Positions 17,401 through 26,762 are shown, counted from the first letter of the stretch. The stretch: 40,908 nucleotides of DNA from Candidatus Gastranaerophilales bacterium (GCA_944326015.1 CALVCJ010000009.1:1-40908); one strand, 5' to 3'. Numbers and translations are program-made. Notes: generated from the sequence alone by a model not told the origin.

Positions 17401-17793
17401 ATGGAACATGAAATTGATTCAAAAATTTTAGCCTGCTCTATCGCTAGAGTACTTGATGAAAAATTAGGCAAAGATATTACAATTTTGAATATAAGCAACG
17501 TATCTTCACTCGCTGATTATTTTGTAATTGTTACGGGTGATTCGACTCCACATGTCAAAGCTTTAATGAACAATACAAAAGAAAGAATTAAGGAGTTATT
17601 TTCCCGTAACCCATCAAGATTAGAAAACGATACAAAAAACAGATGGAACTTATTGGATTATGGAGATGTTATTGTTCACATACTTCACAGGGAAGAAAGG
17701 CAATTATATGCAATTGAAAAGTTTTGGAGCAATGCATTCAGTATTCCCGAAAATGAATGGAAACAAATTTCACAACCATATAAAGAGTTTTAA
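17401..17793 (+). CDS. rsfS: ribosomal silencing factor RsfS
   Basis: A 130-aa RsfS/Iojap-family protein that binds ribosomal protein uL14 and blocks 50S-30S joining during starvation. Family motifs are LADYFVIVTGDSTPHVKAL and WNLLDYGDVIVHIL. Ribosome-binding site AAGGAAAG. It lies downstream of rpiB and is closed by an intrinsic terminator. In many bacteria rsfS sits with nadD, which is not seen here. Confidence 0.94.
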   Translation: MEHEIDSKILACSIARVLDEKLGKDITILNISNVSSLADYFVIVTGDSTPHVKALMNNTKERIKELFSRNPSRLENDTKNRWNLLDYGDVIVHILHREERQLYAIEKFWSNAFSIPENEWKQISQPYKEF

Positions 17794-17803
17794 TAACGTA
17801 ATC

Positions 17804-17830
17804 AGCTTCACATAAGTGAAGCTTTTTCTT
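17804..17830 (+). terminator. intrinsic terminator after rsfS
   Basis: AGCTTCAC (17804-17811), loop ATAA, GTGAAGCT (17816-17823): a perfect 8-bp stem followed by TTTTCTTT. Confidence 0.92.
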
Positions 17831-17898
17831 TAATTTAGAATCGTAACAATTCTAAATACTGTTGCAATATACTAAAAAAAGTGTAAAATAATAATATT

Positions 17899-18960
17899 AT
17901 GAATAAAGAAGAAATTAATAAACAAATAAATGAGCTTATTTTAGCTATGGCTAAAGAACCTGAGAATACAGATAATTACCATAGATTATCAGAACTTTAT
18001 CTTCAAATAGAAGATTACGACAAAGTCATGTCTGTCCTTGACAGTCTGCTGGCCATAAAACCAGATGATGTTCAGGCTCTGGTCGGAATGGGTACAATGT
18101 GGTTTTATGAAAAAGATTTCAGAAAATCTCTCTCATACTACAATCGAGCATTGGAAATTAACCCCAAAAATTACCTGATTTACTACAATATCGGTAATGT
18201 ATTTGCTGAATGGAAAAATTTTTCAAAAGCTCTATTTTACTATAACAGAGCAATTGATTTGAATTCTTCAAATCCTGAAATTTATAATGCAATTGCACTT
18301 TTATATCAGGATAATGATGATTACATTGAATCAAAAGCTTATTATGAAAAGGCACTTTCACTTGATCCTGAAAATATTACGGCACTTGTCGATATGGGTA
18401 ATGTTTGCTTTAAAATTTTTGATTATGAAACTGCACTTACACTTTATAAAAAAGTTTTTGCACTAAATCCTGATAACAAAATCGTCTGTATTTGCATAGG
18501 AAATACGCTGACTCTAATGAAAGAACGCGAAAAAGCATACAATTACTTTGAAAAAGCTCTTAAAATGGAAGGAGACAACTATAAAGCATATATTTGTTAT
18601 GCAATTGCACTTTCAGAATTCGGCGAATATGACATGGCGGTTGAAATGTATAAACGCGCAGAAAAGATTAAACCAGATGAAATTAATGCACAAATTCTTC
18701 TTGCAAATCTTTATACTAACTTCAACCAACTTGATATGGCAATGGATTTATATAAATCTACCTTGAGGATTAAACCAAATAGCGCTCAAACTTATATGCT
18801 TCTCGGTAACGCCCACTATCTTAATGGTGAAATTGAACAAGCTATAAGAGCTTACAAAGCGTCAATTAACATTGAACCTGAAAATGATGAATTTAGACTA
18901 ATTTATAATCAGGTTCTTGATGAATATATCGATAAAAAAAGAAGCGGGGCACAAGTTTAA
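17899..18960 (+). CDS. tetratricopeptide-repeat protein
   Basis: A 353-aa protein made almost wholly of about nine TPR units from residue ~23 on, with the usual Gly/Ala/Tyr/Pro pattern (for example YYNRALEINPKNYLIYYNIG, YYEKALSLDPENITALVDMG). There is no signal peptide or TM segment, so it is a cytosolic protein-protein interaction scaffold. No Shine-Dalgarno is visible; TGTAAAAT at 17882-17889 is 9 nt before the ATG, so the mRNA may be leaderless or nearly so. The Tic20-like membrane gene starts 1 nt after its stop, so the two are likely co-translated and may act together. Confidence 0.92.
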   Translation: MNKEEINKQINELILAMAKEPENTDNYHRLSELYLQIEDYDKVMSVLDSLLAIKPDDVQALVGMGTMWFYEKDFRKSLSYYNRALEINPKNYLIYYNIGNVFAEWKNFSKALFYYNRAIDLNSSNPEIYNAIALLYQDNDDYIESKAYYEKALSLDPENITALVDMGNVCFKIFDYETALTLYKKVFALNPDNKIVCICIGNTLTLMKEREKAYNYFEKALKMEGDNYKAYICYAIALSEFGEYDMAVEMYKRAEKIKPDEINAQILLANLYTNFNQLDMAMDLYKSTLRIKPNSAQTYMLLGNAHYLNGEIEQAIRAYKASINIEPENDEFRLIYNQVLDEYIDKKRSGAQV

Positions 18961-18961
18961 T

Positions 18962-19369
18962 ATGCGCGAAGATGCCCCCTTTATGATAGAAAAAATTGTT
19001 TCAGCGTTGTCATATCTTACAATGGGTATGATAGGTTTTATATGGCTTATAATAGGACTTTTTACAAAAGCCAGATTAAAACCTTTTTTGCAATATCATA
19101 TTTTTCAATCTATTTTTTTAGCATTAGGTTTTACTGTGCTCTCAATTTTTATAGGTTGGGTATCAAATTTGCTAAGCGTAATTCCTTTCATTAATAAGAT
19201 AGTTGCGCAGATAACTTTCTTGCTAAATATGCCCCTTATCTTTGATTACTCACTGTTACAAACTTTAATTTATATATTTATTCTTTATCTGTCAATAACA
19301 GCTTTTATGGGTAAATATAGCTATGTTCCGTGGGTGTCTGAAATTATAGAGCAGAATATAAACAGATAA
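18962..19369 (+). CDS. Tic20-like membrane protein
   Basis: A 135-aa protein with about four hydrophobic segments. The segment KPFLQYHIFQSIFLALGFTV, followed by two TMs and the ending GKYSYVPWVSEIIEQ, resembles the Tic20 family of cyanobacteria (R-F-x-Q-A and GKYxEIPxISEA), relatives of the chloroplast import component. Function in bacteria is unsettled. I chose the ATG at 18962 (MREDAPF), 1 nt after the TPR stop, over an earlier in-frame ATG that would lie inside the TPR gene. Family call moderate; a generic small membrane protein family is the alternative. Confidence 0.75.
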   Translation: MREDAPFMIEKIVSALSYLTMGMIGFIWLIIGLFTKARLKPFLQYHIFQSIFLALGFTVLSIFIGWVSNLLSVIPFINKIVAQITFLLNMPLIFDYSLLQTLIYIFILYLSITAFMGKYSYVPWVSEIIEQNINR

Positions 19370-19373
19370 AAAA

Positions 19374-19394
19374 CCTGCACATATAATGTGCAGG
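19374..19394 (-). terminator. intrinsic terminator for the NAGPA gene
   Basis: CCTGCACAT and ATGTGCAGG form a perfect 9-bp stem around ATA. On the minus strand it is followed by a T-run (complement of the A-run at 19368-19373), so it terminates the gene ending at 19431. On the plus strand no T-run follows, but the stem may still help end the Tic20-like transcript. Confidence 0.85.
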
Positions 19395-19430
19395 TGACGT
19401 GCAATAAGAAAAGATTATGAGAAGATTGTC

Positions 19431-20690
19431 TTATGAATTTTTCTTTAATAATATAATTGCATTTGATAGCGGAATTCCTCCTATTACTTGTGGTTTATTA
19501 ACAACAGCTCCATTTACATACATAACAGTAGAGCCGCCACCATCAAGATTAATTGCGCTAACACAACCTATTGAATGCATAAAGTTTGCAAGTTCCATCA
19601 ATGTCATTCCAATAGAGCTGCCCTCACGCCCGTCAACAGCAACAAGAATAACATTGTTATCAGCAGTATAACCGATTGCACTTCGTGGATTTCTACCGCC
19701 TATAGCCTGAAGCTTCTGCGCCGTCATGTCAACATAAACTTCACCATCTTTAACGAGATATGGTCCTCCGCTTATAATATGCTTAACCCCTTTCCACTCT
19801 GGTATAGTTTTTATTTCGAGATCAACATCCTTATCCTTCAAAAGAGTGTATAGCACACTTTTGGGCCCAGAAATTACATAACCATTCAATGGAATTTCTA
19901 TTGCATTTGCAGATGCTTTTGTTATCTTCCCATCTGACACCTGTAAACCTACACCGTATTTTGGAGCAGCAGGAGCCAATTTACCCCATTCAGGAGTGAA
20001 TACCAAAACATGAGTTGATAACATTCTCGGCTGATTAACATTGTTTACTTTTATTCTGCTACCGCTTCCCTTAATCTCTGCATTCAAGGTAATTCTTGCT
20101 GTATCAAAACCGTCCTCAAAAATTCCTAATGCAACTCTGTCATAAATCGGACCTGTGTAGATTTTTTCATTAATCATTAAAGTTCCGAGAGGAACACCAC
20201 TTTGCGGCTTAAAATAAGTCCCGTTCAATGCAACTAAAGCATTATTATTTTGCGCTATTCTAGTAATTGACTTTCTGCTTTTAAGTGTCAACTCCGAAGA
20301 AAGAGCCGGAGTAAGCTCTAAATCATTTGCGAGTTTCAAATCAACTTCTACCACATTAATCCTAACAGGTTTACCGCTATAGTATTTCGTAAGTTTAATA
20401 TGTTTGACCCCATTTGTTACATCCGTAATTGAAGCTTTTGTATATTTTTGCCGCACAATTGTATCAAAATTCTTCTTACAAGTTTCTGGCGAAATTTCAC
20501 TGAAAATTTTCTGCTTTAACTGAACTGTATCAAAGTCAGGTGCTGTAACCTGCGCTACTTTCGGGCTACCTGCGTGAATAGGCAACAGCACCTGACACAA
20601 ACATAAAACCCCTATAAAACTTATATTAACAGCAATTTCTGCTAATTTCGCAGCTTCATAATTTTTTGCATTGTAAATCAACGTATCCAT
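19431..20690 (-). CDS. phosphodiester glycosidase (NAGPA-domain) protein, exported
   Basis: A 419-aa protein with a hydrophobic segment at about 22-41 that acts as signal peptide or anchor (AVNISFIGVLCLCQVLLPIHAG). The NAGPA domain spans about 115-416: NNNALVALNGTYFKPQSGVPLG, HIISGGPYLVKDGE, GRNPRSAIGYTADNNVILVAVDGR and the signature SAINLDGGGSTVMYVNGAVVN. Such domains hydrolyse sugar phosphodiesters, for example in cell-surface glycan modification; the true substrate here is unknown. The ATG follows GAGGTGAC. A sigma-70 promoter lies about 120 nt upstream, leaving an unusually long leader. A strong terminator closes the gene, so it is monocistronic. Confidence 0.9.
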   Translation of the reverse strand: MDTLIYNAKNYEAAKLAEIAVNISFIGVLCLCQVLLPIHAGSPKVAQVTAPDFDTVQLKQKIFSEISPETCKKNFDTIVRQKYTKASITDVTNGVKHIKLTKYYSGKPVRINVVEVDLKLANDLELTPALSSELTLKSRKSITRIAQNNNALVALNGTYFKPQSGVPLGTLMINEKIYTGPIYDRVALGIFEDGFDTARITLNAEIKGSGSRIKVNNVNQPRMLSTHVLVFTPEWGKLAPAAPKYGVGLQVSDGKITKASANAIEIPLNGYVISGPKSVLYTLLKDKDVDLEIKTIPEWKGVKHIISGGPYLVKDGEVYVDMTAQKLQAIGGRNPRSAIGYTADNNVILVAVDGREGSSIGMTLMELANFMHSIGCVSAINLDGGGSTVMYVNGAVVNKPQVIGGIPLSNAIILLKKNS

Positions 20691-20805
20691 AATGTCACCT
20701 CTTGGATTTAAGTAACCGGATACCTTTTTGATTTAAGAGTGGGGTGGGGAATAACACTCATCGGAAACCTGATTTTTTTTATAAACCATTTTTCAGGATC
20801 TTCCT
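20691..20805 (-). promoter_or_regulatory. long, possibly structured 5' leader of the NAGPA gene
   Basis: Between the predicted transcription start (near 20805) and the ATG at 20690 lie about 115 nt. They include a CCTGA...TCAGG stem, a C-rich block (CCCCACCCC) and GGTATCCGG. This is long for this genome, where many genes appear leaderless. I could not match it to a known riboswitch. Confidence 0.35.
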
Positions 20806-20811
20806 ACTACC

Positions 20812-20840
20812 ATTGTAACATATTTTAATAAATACTTCAA
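20812..20840 (-). promoter_or_regulatory. sigma-70 promoter of the NAGPA gene
   Basis: On the minus strand, TTGAAG (20835-20840), a 17-nt spacer and TACAAT (20812-20817). Confidence 0.65.
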
Positions 20841-20898
20841 TCTCTTATGTACCAAGGGATTTACAAATCTTAATATAGTATTTTACACACTATTATTA

Positions 20899-21330
20899 CT
20901 ATAAAATATTACGTAAGTATTTAAATACAAGTTTTTCAGCATCATCAGAACTAATTTGATCATCACAAGAAGTTATATTTACAGGTTCACCCATAGTTCT
21001 TTTTATATCAAGATTAATAAAAGACTTACTGCCAAATATGCCATCTGACAAAGTTAATTTAGCTTCTTTACCGAATTTTGTTTCCTGAAGAAAAATATTA
21101 ACCATGTTTGATTTAGCCATAAATGTTCCGAGTTGTTCACCTTTCCTATTTCTTGCTAACTTTTTAAAAGCATTTGAAACAACCTTCTCAACACTATCAT
21201 TTTGGGATGTAAAACTAACAGTATCAAAATTCAACCCTTTACTGTAATTTGAACTATGCACATTTTTCGCACTTGTTGAATAGCTATTTTGTACAGAAAA
21301 AAACGGGGTATAAGTAATTTTAGAAATCAT
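20899..21330 (-). CDS. small hypothetical protein
   Basis: A 143-aa protein of unknown family. I prefer the ATG at 21330 (MISKITYTPFFSVQ), preceded by AAGGAT, over an in-frame ATG 36 nt upstream that lacks a ribosome-binding site. The N-terminal ~50 residues are Ser/Asn-rich and disordered, with the short motif VSFTSQ. The rest is a compact mixed domain (FKKLARNRKGEQLGTFMAKS, SKSFINLDIKR). No signal peptide or TM. It lies between the NAGPA gene and the Ski2-like helicase, apparently with its own ribosome-binding site. Confidence 0.72.
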   Translation of the reverse strand: MISKITYTPFFSVQNSYSTSAKNVHSSNYSKGLNFDTVSFTSQNDSVEKVVSNAFKKLARNRKGEQLGTFMAKSNMVNIFLQETKFGKEAKLTLSDGIFGSKSFINLDIKRTMGEPVNITSCDDQISSDDAEKLVFKYLRNIL

Positions 21331-21421
21331 ATTTATCCTTTCAGCTAATAAATGTATATTACTCACTTATTAAACTTTAAAAAATAGTTTCTGTCAAATT
21401 TAAATAATCAAATGCTTTAAC

Positions 21422-23707
21422 TTAATCAACATTAACAGGTTCACGTAAAATCTTATTAATAGCTTCACGAGAAGTAAATACAAGAGCTTCTGGCACATTA
21501 TCAATTATTGTAAATTGTCTTAAAACATCAACAACTCGCTTAAAGGAACGAACAATATCACCCTCCCCCATATCAATCTGCTCAGTAATTGAATCCCATT
21601 CAGTTCCCTCAACCCATAGTTCTATAAGTGAGCTGAAATATGGATTTATATACATAGGAGCATCAACAGAATAACGATTTTGCATCTTTTCAACTCTGCG
21701 CCTTATATTTCTTATTAAATTCAAAGTCTTTCTTACAGGCTCAGAAACTGGAATATATGGTATGTCAATCCGCAAATCTTCTGTTGTAATTGCACATATT
21801 ACAGCTGCAAGTTGAGAAGGAGTTAAATTCTCAAGTACTTTCGAAAATATAATCTCTGCTATGAACAATTCATTTTCAGAACGAACTTGTGATGTTGTTA
21901 TGCCATGTTCAGTGGGATAATCATCTTTCAAATATCCAAAGTCAACTAAAACACTTCTATGGGCAAGAAATTTATTCCAGAAAATATCTCTCTGTTTTTC
22001 TATTTCCTTATCAAGTTTGCTCAAACGGATAGAAAAACGTGAGAGAATTTCTATATTTTTAGAATGTTTTTTATAAAGTTTGCATGTATCACACTTAAAA
22101 GAATGCATATTTTCAAGCATTGCTTTCGTTTCTCTTCCGAACTTTATAGCATCAGCAGAAAGAGGCCTGTTTTTAAAACGTTCCTGTTTACAAATTTTTT
22201 TATAAGTTTGTCTGTTTTGTACATAAATATGCCTTATTTTATTGTATTCATCCAATTCAATATCAGAAAGCTTATAAGGGCAAGCAAACTCACGAGATTT
22301 AATTTCGTTTTTGATTTGTTCCTTTGTTTTCAAAAGCGGCTGTAATCTCGAACCAGAAGAAAAATATCCAAAACTTTTTAAAATAAGTTCTTTAGCCTCA
22401 TCAAGAGAAAATCTTTGCAACAAATTTAAAACCATAGAGTATCCTGGAGCAAATTTACTCTCTAAAGGATTTGCATCGCTTAATACAAGTTCTGCCACTT
22501 CCTCAGGGGATTGAAATTGTGTTCCAACAACAGTAACATACCCAACATCATCCATACCTCGTCTTCCTGCACGACCTGACATCTGTAGAAATTCGCTTGC
22601 TGTAAGCATTCTATGACCGTTGTCTGTACGTTTGCTGGTAGAGCTTATTATTGTTGACCTTGCCGGCATATTTATACCGGCAGCTAGAGTTTCAGTCGCA
22701 AAAACGACTTTAAGCAAACCTTTTTGAAAAAGTTTTTCAACAAGAATTTTCCATGAAGGCAAGAGTCCTGCATGATGCGATGCTACACCGCATAATAAGT
22801 ACTCAATATGTTTATTATTATATAGATGAGGATTTTCAGCAATGTAATCATCTATAAATTGTTGAATTTGTGCACGCTCGCTTTTTGTAATTAAATCCAA
22901 AGAAGCACATTTTTCCATTTGTTCGTCACACTTTTTTCTGGAAAAAGTGAAATATATTGCAGGGAGCATGTCATTTAACTTCAAATTTTTTATAATTTCT
23001 TTAACATAAGATTTTTTATTTTGTAGTTTTTTCCCGAAAACTTTTTTCTCAGGCTTTATTTTTTTATTAAGCTGACCAGAAGGTGTTAACAGTGGTAAAA
23101 GCTTTGTAGGTTGTGAACTGTCAAAATAATAATATCGCAAAGGCACCGGGCGGAAGTCAGTATTAACAAGTTCTGTTTTAGAATGAACGGTATTTATCCA
23201 ATCTGTAAGTTCACGAGCATTGGCAACAGTTGCTGAAAGGGCTATAATCTGTACATTTGTCGGACAGTAAATAATACTTTCTTCCCAAACGGTACCGCGT
23301 TGTTCGTCATTCATATAGTGAACTTCATCAAGCACAACATACTTTACGTCCTTCAAATTATCAGCCACTGCTCCAAAATTTGTGCCGTATAGCATATTTC
23401 TAAAAACTTCAGTTGTCATAACAACAATTTGTGCATTTCTGTTAATTGAAGTATCACCTGTTAACAATCCTACGTTATCAGTTCCATATTTTTCGCCAAA
23501 ATCATAATACTTTTGATTTGAAAGAGCCTTTAATGGCGTTGTATAAAATATTCTTGTTCCTTCATTCAATGCTCTATGAATTGCATGTTGAGCAATAACA
23601 GTTTTTCCGGCTCCAGTTGGTGCACACACAACAACACTTTTGCCTTCATCAATAAATTTACAAGCATCTTTTTGAAAATCATCCAGCTGAAAAGGAAATT
23701 CGTACAT
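21422..23707 (-). CDS. Ski2/Mtr4-like DEVH-box RNA helicase
   Basis: A 761-aa superfamily 2 helicase of the Ski2/HelY group, common in cyanobacteria and plastids. Walker A is CAPTGAGKT (28-36). Then come FYTTPLKALSNQKY, the DEVH box (VVLDEVHYMND), ALSATVANARELTDW, HHAGLLPSWK, VVFATETLAAGINMPAR and QMSGRAGRRGMD. The C-terminal region (about 470-760) corresponds to the helical DSHCT-type part and is shorter than in the ~890-aa cyanobacterial forms. Its presumed role is RNA unwinding in decay or rRNA maturation. The ATG follows TGGAG, and a TATAAT lies only 10 nt before it, giving a very short leader. Confidence 0.93.
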   Translation of the reverse strand: MYEFPFQLDDFQKDACKFIDEGKSVVVCAPTGAGKTVIAQHAIHRALNEGTRIFYTTPLKALSNQKYYDFGEKYGTDNVGLLTGDTSINRNAQIVVMTTEVFRNMLYGTNFGAVADNLKDVKYVVLDEVHYMNDEQRGTVWEESIIYCPTNVQIIALSATVANARELTDWINTVHSKTELVNTDFRPVPLRYYYFDSSQPTKLLPLLTPSGQLNKKIKPEKKVFGKKLQNKKSYVKEIIKNLKLNDMLPAIYFTFSRKKCDEQMEKCASLDLITKSERAQIQQFIDDYIAENPHLYNNKHIEYLLCGVASHHAGLLPSWKILVEKLFQKGLLKVVFATETLAAGINMPARSTIISSTSKRTDNGHRMLTASEFLQMSGRAGRRGMDDVGYVTVVGTQFQSPEEVAELVLSDANPLESKFAPGYSMVLNLLQRFSLDEAKELILKSFGYFSSGSRLQPLLKTKEQIKNEIKSREFACPYKLSDIELDEYNKIRHIYVQNRQTYKKICKQERFKNRPLSADAIKFGRETKAMLENMHSFKCDTCKLYKKHSKNIEILSRFSIRLSKLDKEIEKQRDIFWNKFLAHRSVLVDFGYLKDDYPTEHGITTSQVRSENELFIAEIIFSKVLENLTPSQLAAVICAITTEDLRIDIPYIPVSEPVRKTLNLIRNIRRRVEKMQNRYSVDAPMYINPYFSSLIELWVEGTEWDSITEQIDMGEGDIVRSFKRVVDVLRQFTIIDNVPEALVFTSREAINKILREPVNVD

Positions 23708-23813
23708 TATTACTCCACATTATATCTTATTATGCCCTAAAAATAAGAAAAAATAAAATAGCAAAAAATATTTTAGCGGTAAAAAACAGCTCCACTATCT
23801 GCAGCTGTAATTT

Positions 23814-25079
23814 CTATATTTTATCAAAACCGGTATATTTTCTAAGAACTTCAGGAATGATAATTGTACCATCTTGCTGTTGATAATTCTCAACAATAGC
23901 AGCGAATGTTCTGCCGACCGCAAGTCCTGAACCATTTATTGTGTGGACAAAACGGATCTTACCTGTAGATTTTTCACGATATCTAATATTCGCACGTCTT
24001 GCCTGATAATCTCCGAAATTAGAACAGCTTGAGATTTCTTTATAAGTACCGTATGAAGGCATCCAAACTTCTAAATCCCAGCATTTATTAGCTGAAAAGC
24101 CTATATCACCTGTTGATAAGGCTTCACGTCGATAAGGGAGTTCCAGCAATTGAAGCATTTTTTCCGCATCTTCTGTTAATTTTTCATGTTCATCTTTGCT
24201 TGTTTCAGGTGTACAGAGTTTTACAAGTTCAACCTTATTAAACTGATGAACTCTTATTAGTCCTCTTGTATCTTTTCCAGCAGAGCCTGATTCTCTCCTA
24301 AAGCATGGAGTATAAGCTGTCATATATTTCGGCAGATCATCTTCAGAGAGAATTTCACCCGAATAAATATTTGTAACGGGAACTTCTGCGGTTGGAATTA
24401 AATATAAATCCTCATCAACACATTTATACATATCTTCTTTAAATTTAGGAAGCTGACCTGTACCAGTCATAGTAGCAGCGTTCGCCATAAATGGAGGCAA
24501 AATTTCTTCATATCCCTGTTCCTGAGTATGATAATCAAGAAAAAAGCTTATAATAGCTCTTTCTAATTTTGCACCTTTATCTCTGTACAAAATAAATCTG
24601 CTCTGAGAGATTTTAACTCCGCGTTCAAAGTCAACAAGCCCTTTTTCTTCACATAAATCCCAGTGGGCTTTAAATTCAAAATCAAAATTTTTTGGTTGCC
24701 CCCACTTGTAAACTTCTACATTATCATCTTCAGATAAGCCGATAGGTGTAGTTTCATCAGGAATATTCGGGGTATGCAGCAAAATATTACGCTGTTTATT
24801 GTCAAACTCTGTAAGCTCATCTTCCAATGCTTTTATATCATCACCTAGTTTTCTGACTTCCTCTTGAATATCATCTGTATTTTCGCCATTTTTTTTCATT
24901 TGACCGATTTTTTGTGAATCATTTTTTCTTTTTGCACGTAATTCATCAACTCTCGTCTGAATTTTACGTCTTTCTTCGTCAATTTTTAAAACTTCATCAA
25001 TAGAAAGTTCTGGATCTCTTCTTTTTAAAAGTTCATTAATTTTTTCCGGGCATTCTCTAATTAATTTAATATCAAGCAT
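23814..25079 (-). CDS. serS: seryl-tRNA synthetase
   Basis: A 421-aa class II synthetase charging tRNA-Ser. The N-terminal long antiparallel coiled-coil arm (about 28-100) is present. The catalytic core has [20 protein letters not shown] and HQFNKVE (motif 2 region), the serine/ATP segment [16 protein letters not shown], and motif 3 [20 protein letters not shown]. Length is typical. The ATG at 25079 has ribosome-binding site AAAGGTGG and a sigma-70 promoter 40-70 nt upstream; no T-box is seen. Confidence 0.97.
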   Translation of the reverse strand: MLDIKLIRECPEKINELLKRRDPELSIDEVLKIDEERRKIQTRVDELRAKRKNDSQKIGQMKKNGENTDDIQEEVRKLGDDIKALEDELTEFDNKQRNILLHTPNIPDETTPIGLSEDDNVEVYKWGQPKNFDFEFKAHWDLCEEKGLVDFERGVKISQSRFILYRDKGAKLERAIISFFLDYHTQEQGYEEILPPFMANAATMTGTGQLPKFKEDMYKCVDEDLYLIPTAEVPVTNIYSGEILSEDDLPKYMTAYTPCFRRESGSAGKDTRGLIRVHQFNKVELVKLCTPETSKDEHEKLTEDAEKMLQLLELPYRREALSTGDIGFSANKCWDLEVWMPSYGTYKEISSCSNFGDYQARRANIRYREKSTGKIRFVHTINGSGLAVGRTFAAIVENYQQQDGTIIIPEVLRKYTGFDKI

Positions 25080-25120
25080 ATTCTTACCACCTTTATAGTC
25101 TTGAATTTATTTATGCAAAT

Positions 25121-25149
25121 ATTTTATTTTAAATAAAAGTATTAATCAA
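25121..25149 (-). promoter_or_regulatory. sigma-70 promoter of serS
   Basis: On the minus strand, TTGATT (25144-25149), a 17-nt spacer and TAAAAT (25121-25126). Confidence 0.6.
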
Positions 25150-25235
25150 GATGTGAAATAATCTATTAAAATTGTGAAGAATTATGGACAAATTTGATAA
25201 ATAGTGTATAATACATATTGAGGGGAAATGTGTGT

Positions 25236-25562
25236 ATGATGTTTAAAAAGTTAGCGCAAAAACTTAATTTGCATAAAACAAAAGTCTCTAATCCTACAAT
25301 AAATCCGATTGATGTGGATTTTGATGGCAGAAAAAGTGTTTTTCTTGACAAATTAACAAAAACTGCAGTTAATATGTACGAACGAAAATGTGATATCAAA
25401 AATTTCACAAAACTGGCTCTTTCTGACCCTGAAAATGACTCTCACAACAAAATTATGAATGAACTTTTTTCAGATGGTGTAATTGATACAACTGATGATG
25501 AAAAACTGCTTCAATTATCGGATAATACACGGTTTCTGAAGGATTTAGGGCTTATTGATTAA
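25236..25562 (+). CDS. small hypothetical protein
   Basis: A 108-aa soluble, charged protein of unknown family (MMFKKLAQKLNLHKTK...), with a Lys-rich N-terminus and an acidic C-terminus (LFSDGVIDTTDDEKLLQLSD). The ATG at 25236 follows GAGGGG (25220-25225). A TATAAT at 25207-25212 lies upstream. The ribosome-binding site and promoter make it a credible gene even though the product is unrecognised. The TTG upstream (25218) would place the ribosome-binding site inside the gene. It is flanked by serS (divergent) and idh (convergent). Confidence 0.72.
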   Translation: MMFKKLAQKLNLHKTKVSNPTINPIDVDFDGRKSVFLDKLTKTAVNMYERKCDIKNFTKLALSDPENDSHNKIMNELFSDGVIDTTDDEKLLQLSDNTRFLKDLGLID

Positions 25563-25567
25563 GCTAA

Positions 25568-26566
25568 TTATTTTATTAAATTTTGAATAACTGCATCAGT
25601 AAACTCAGTTGTACTCAAGAGTCCTCCAAGATCAGTAGTAAATTTTCCTTCAGATAATGTTTTAAAAAGAGCCGTTTCTATCTTTTCAGCAAAGAAATTT
25701 TCACCGGTATATCTAAGCATTTCAATTGATGAAAGTAATAAAGCCGTAGGATTCGCTTTATTTTGATCTTTTATATCCGGAGCAGATCCATGCACAGGTT
25801 CAAATACAGCATAATCTGTCCCTATATTTGCTCCCTGAGCAACTCCTAGGCCGCCAATCAAGCCAGCACACAAATCAGAAACAATATCTCCATATAAATT
25901 AGGCAAGACAAGAACATCAAACTGAGAAGGATTTTGAACAAGCTGCATACAAAGATTATCAACAAGAATTTCACGTTTGTTTATTTGCGGGTAATCTTGT
26001 GCAATATTTCTGTAACAATCAAGAAACAATCCGTCAGAAAGTTTCATAATATTGGCCTTTGTAACAACACAAACTTCTTTCCTGTTATTCTTTAGGGCAT
26101 AATCAAATGCAAATTTACAAATTCTTTCAGATGCATTTCTTGTAATAATTTTTATACTTTCCGCAGTATCAGAATTAATCATACGTTCAATTCCTGCATA
26201 TAAATCTTCTGTATTTTCTCTGACTACAATAATATCAACATTATTAAATTTTGTTTTAACATTTGGCAGATTTCTGCAGGGGCGAAGATTTGCATACAAA
26301 TCAAGATTTTTTCTTATCTGAACATTTACAGAACGAAAACCCTTTCCAACAGGTGTTGTAACCGGAGCTTTCAGTGCTATTTTATTCCGCTTAATTGACT
26401 CTAACACTCTATCAGGCAAGGGAGTACCCTCTGCTTCAATAACATCAGTTCCTGCTGCTTGTATATCCCAGTCAATTTTTAATCCCGAAGCATCAATAAT
26501 CCTCACTACTGCATCTGAAATCTCAGGACCAATACCATCACCTTTAATTAATGTTATCTGTTTCAT
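25568..26566 (-). CDS. NAD-dependent isocitrate dehydrogenase-type enzyme
   Basis: A 332-aa beta-decarboxylating dehydrogenase of the isocitrate/isopropylmalate family. Motifs: LIKGDGIGPEISDAV, the substrate loop VGKGFRSVNVQIRKNLDLYA (Ser-Val-Asn-Val as in isocitrate dehydrogenases), RENTEDLYAGIE, LPNLYGDIVSDLCAGLIGG, and the NAD-type segment FEPVHGSAPDIKDQNKANP. The short length and motifs suit NAD-type isocitrate dehydrogenase, making 2-oxoglutarate; isopropylmalate or homoisocitrate activity is a less likely alternative. The ATG follows GAGG and overlaps the upstream small Cys-rich gene by 23 nt. No other TCA or leucine gene is nearby. Confidence 0.88.
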   Translation of the reverse strand: MKQITLIKGDGIGPEISDAVVRIIDASGLKIDWDIQAAGTDVIEAEGTPLPDRVLESIKRNKIALKAPVTTPVGKGFRSVNVQIRKNLDLYANLRPCRNLPNVKTKFNNVDIIVVRENTEDLYAGIERMINSDTAESIKIITRNASERICKFAFDYALKNNRKEVCVVTKANIMKLSDGLFLDCYRNIAQDYPQINKREILVDNLCMQLVQNPSQFDVLVLPNLYGDIVSDLCAGLIGGLGVAQGANIGTDYAVFEPVHGSAPDIKDQNKANPTALLLSSIEMLRYTGENFFAEKIETALFKTLSEGKFTTDLGGLLSTTEFTDAVIQNLIK

Positions 26567-26762
26567 TGTTCCTCACAATATGTAATTTTCTTTCAAACTT
26601 TTCAAAAAAACCGCAATTTGTGACAGTTAGACTATCTTCAAGAAATACAAATCCCAGTCCCAATGCAGTAAGCAGCGGGCATGAAACACCTTCCGCATAA
26701 TTTTTGCAATCCATGCACTGGTCGTCATCTTCAATATATATTTTGCCGTTGTCACAATACAT
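26544..26762 (-). CDS. small Cys-rich protein overlapping idh
   Basis: A 72-aa protein with five cysteines (3, 16, 19, 28, 50) including a CMDC pair, in CDNGKIYIEDDDQCMDCKN and GVSCPLLTALGLGFVFLEDS. The pattern suggests a metal or Fe-S site. I chose the ATG at 26762, about 12 nt after AGGTG; a GTG five codons earlier is the alternative. Its last 23 nt overlap the start of the isocitrate dehydrogenase gene in another frame, so both are likely on one transcript. Family unknown. Confidence 0.65.
   Translation of the reverse strand: MYCDNGKIYIEDDDQCMDCKNYAEGVSCPLLTALGLGFVFLEDSLTVTNCGFFEKFERKLHIVRNNETDNIN

Noticed and set aside
20691-20805. cyclic-di-AMP or other known riboswitch in the NAGPA leader
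   Set aside because: The G-rich block GGGGTGGGGA is on the non-transcribed sense, and no known consensus could be aligned.
25080-25200. T-box leader for serS
   Set aside because: The promoter lies 40-70 nt from the start, leaving no room, and no T-box sequence is present.
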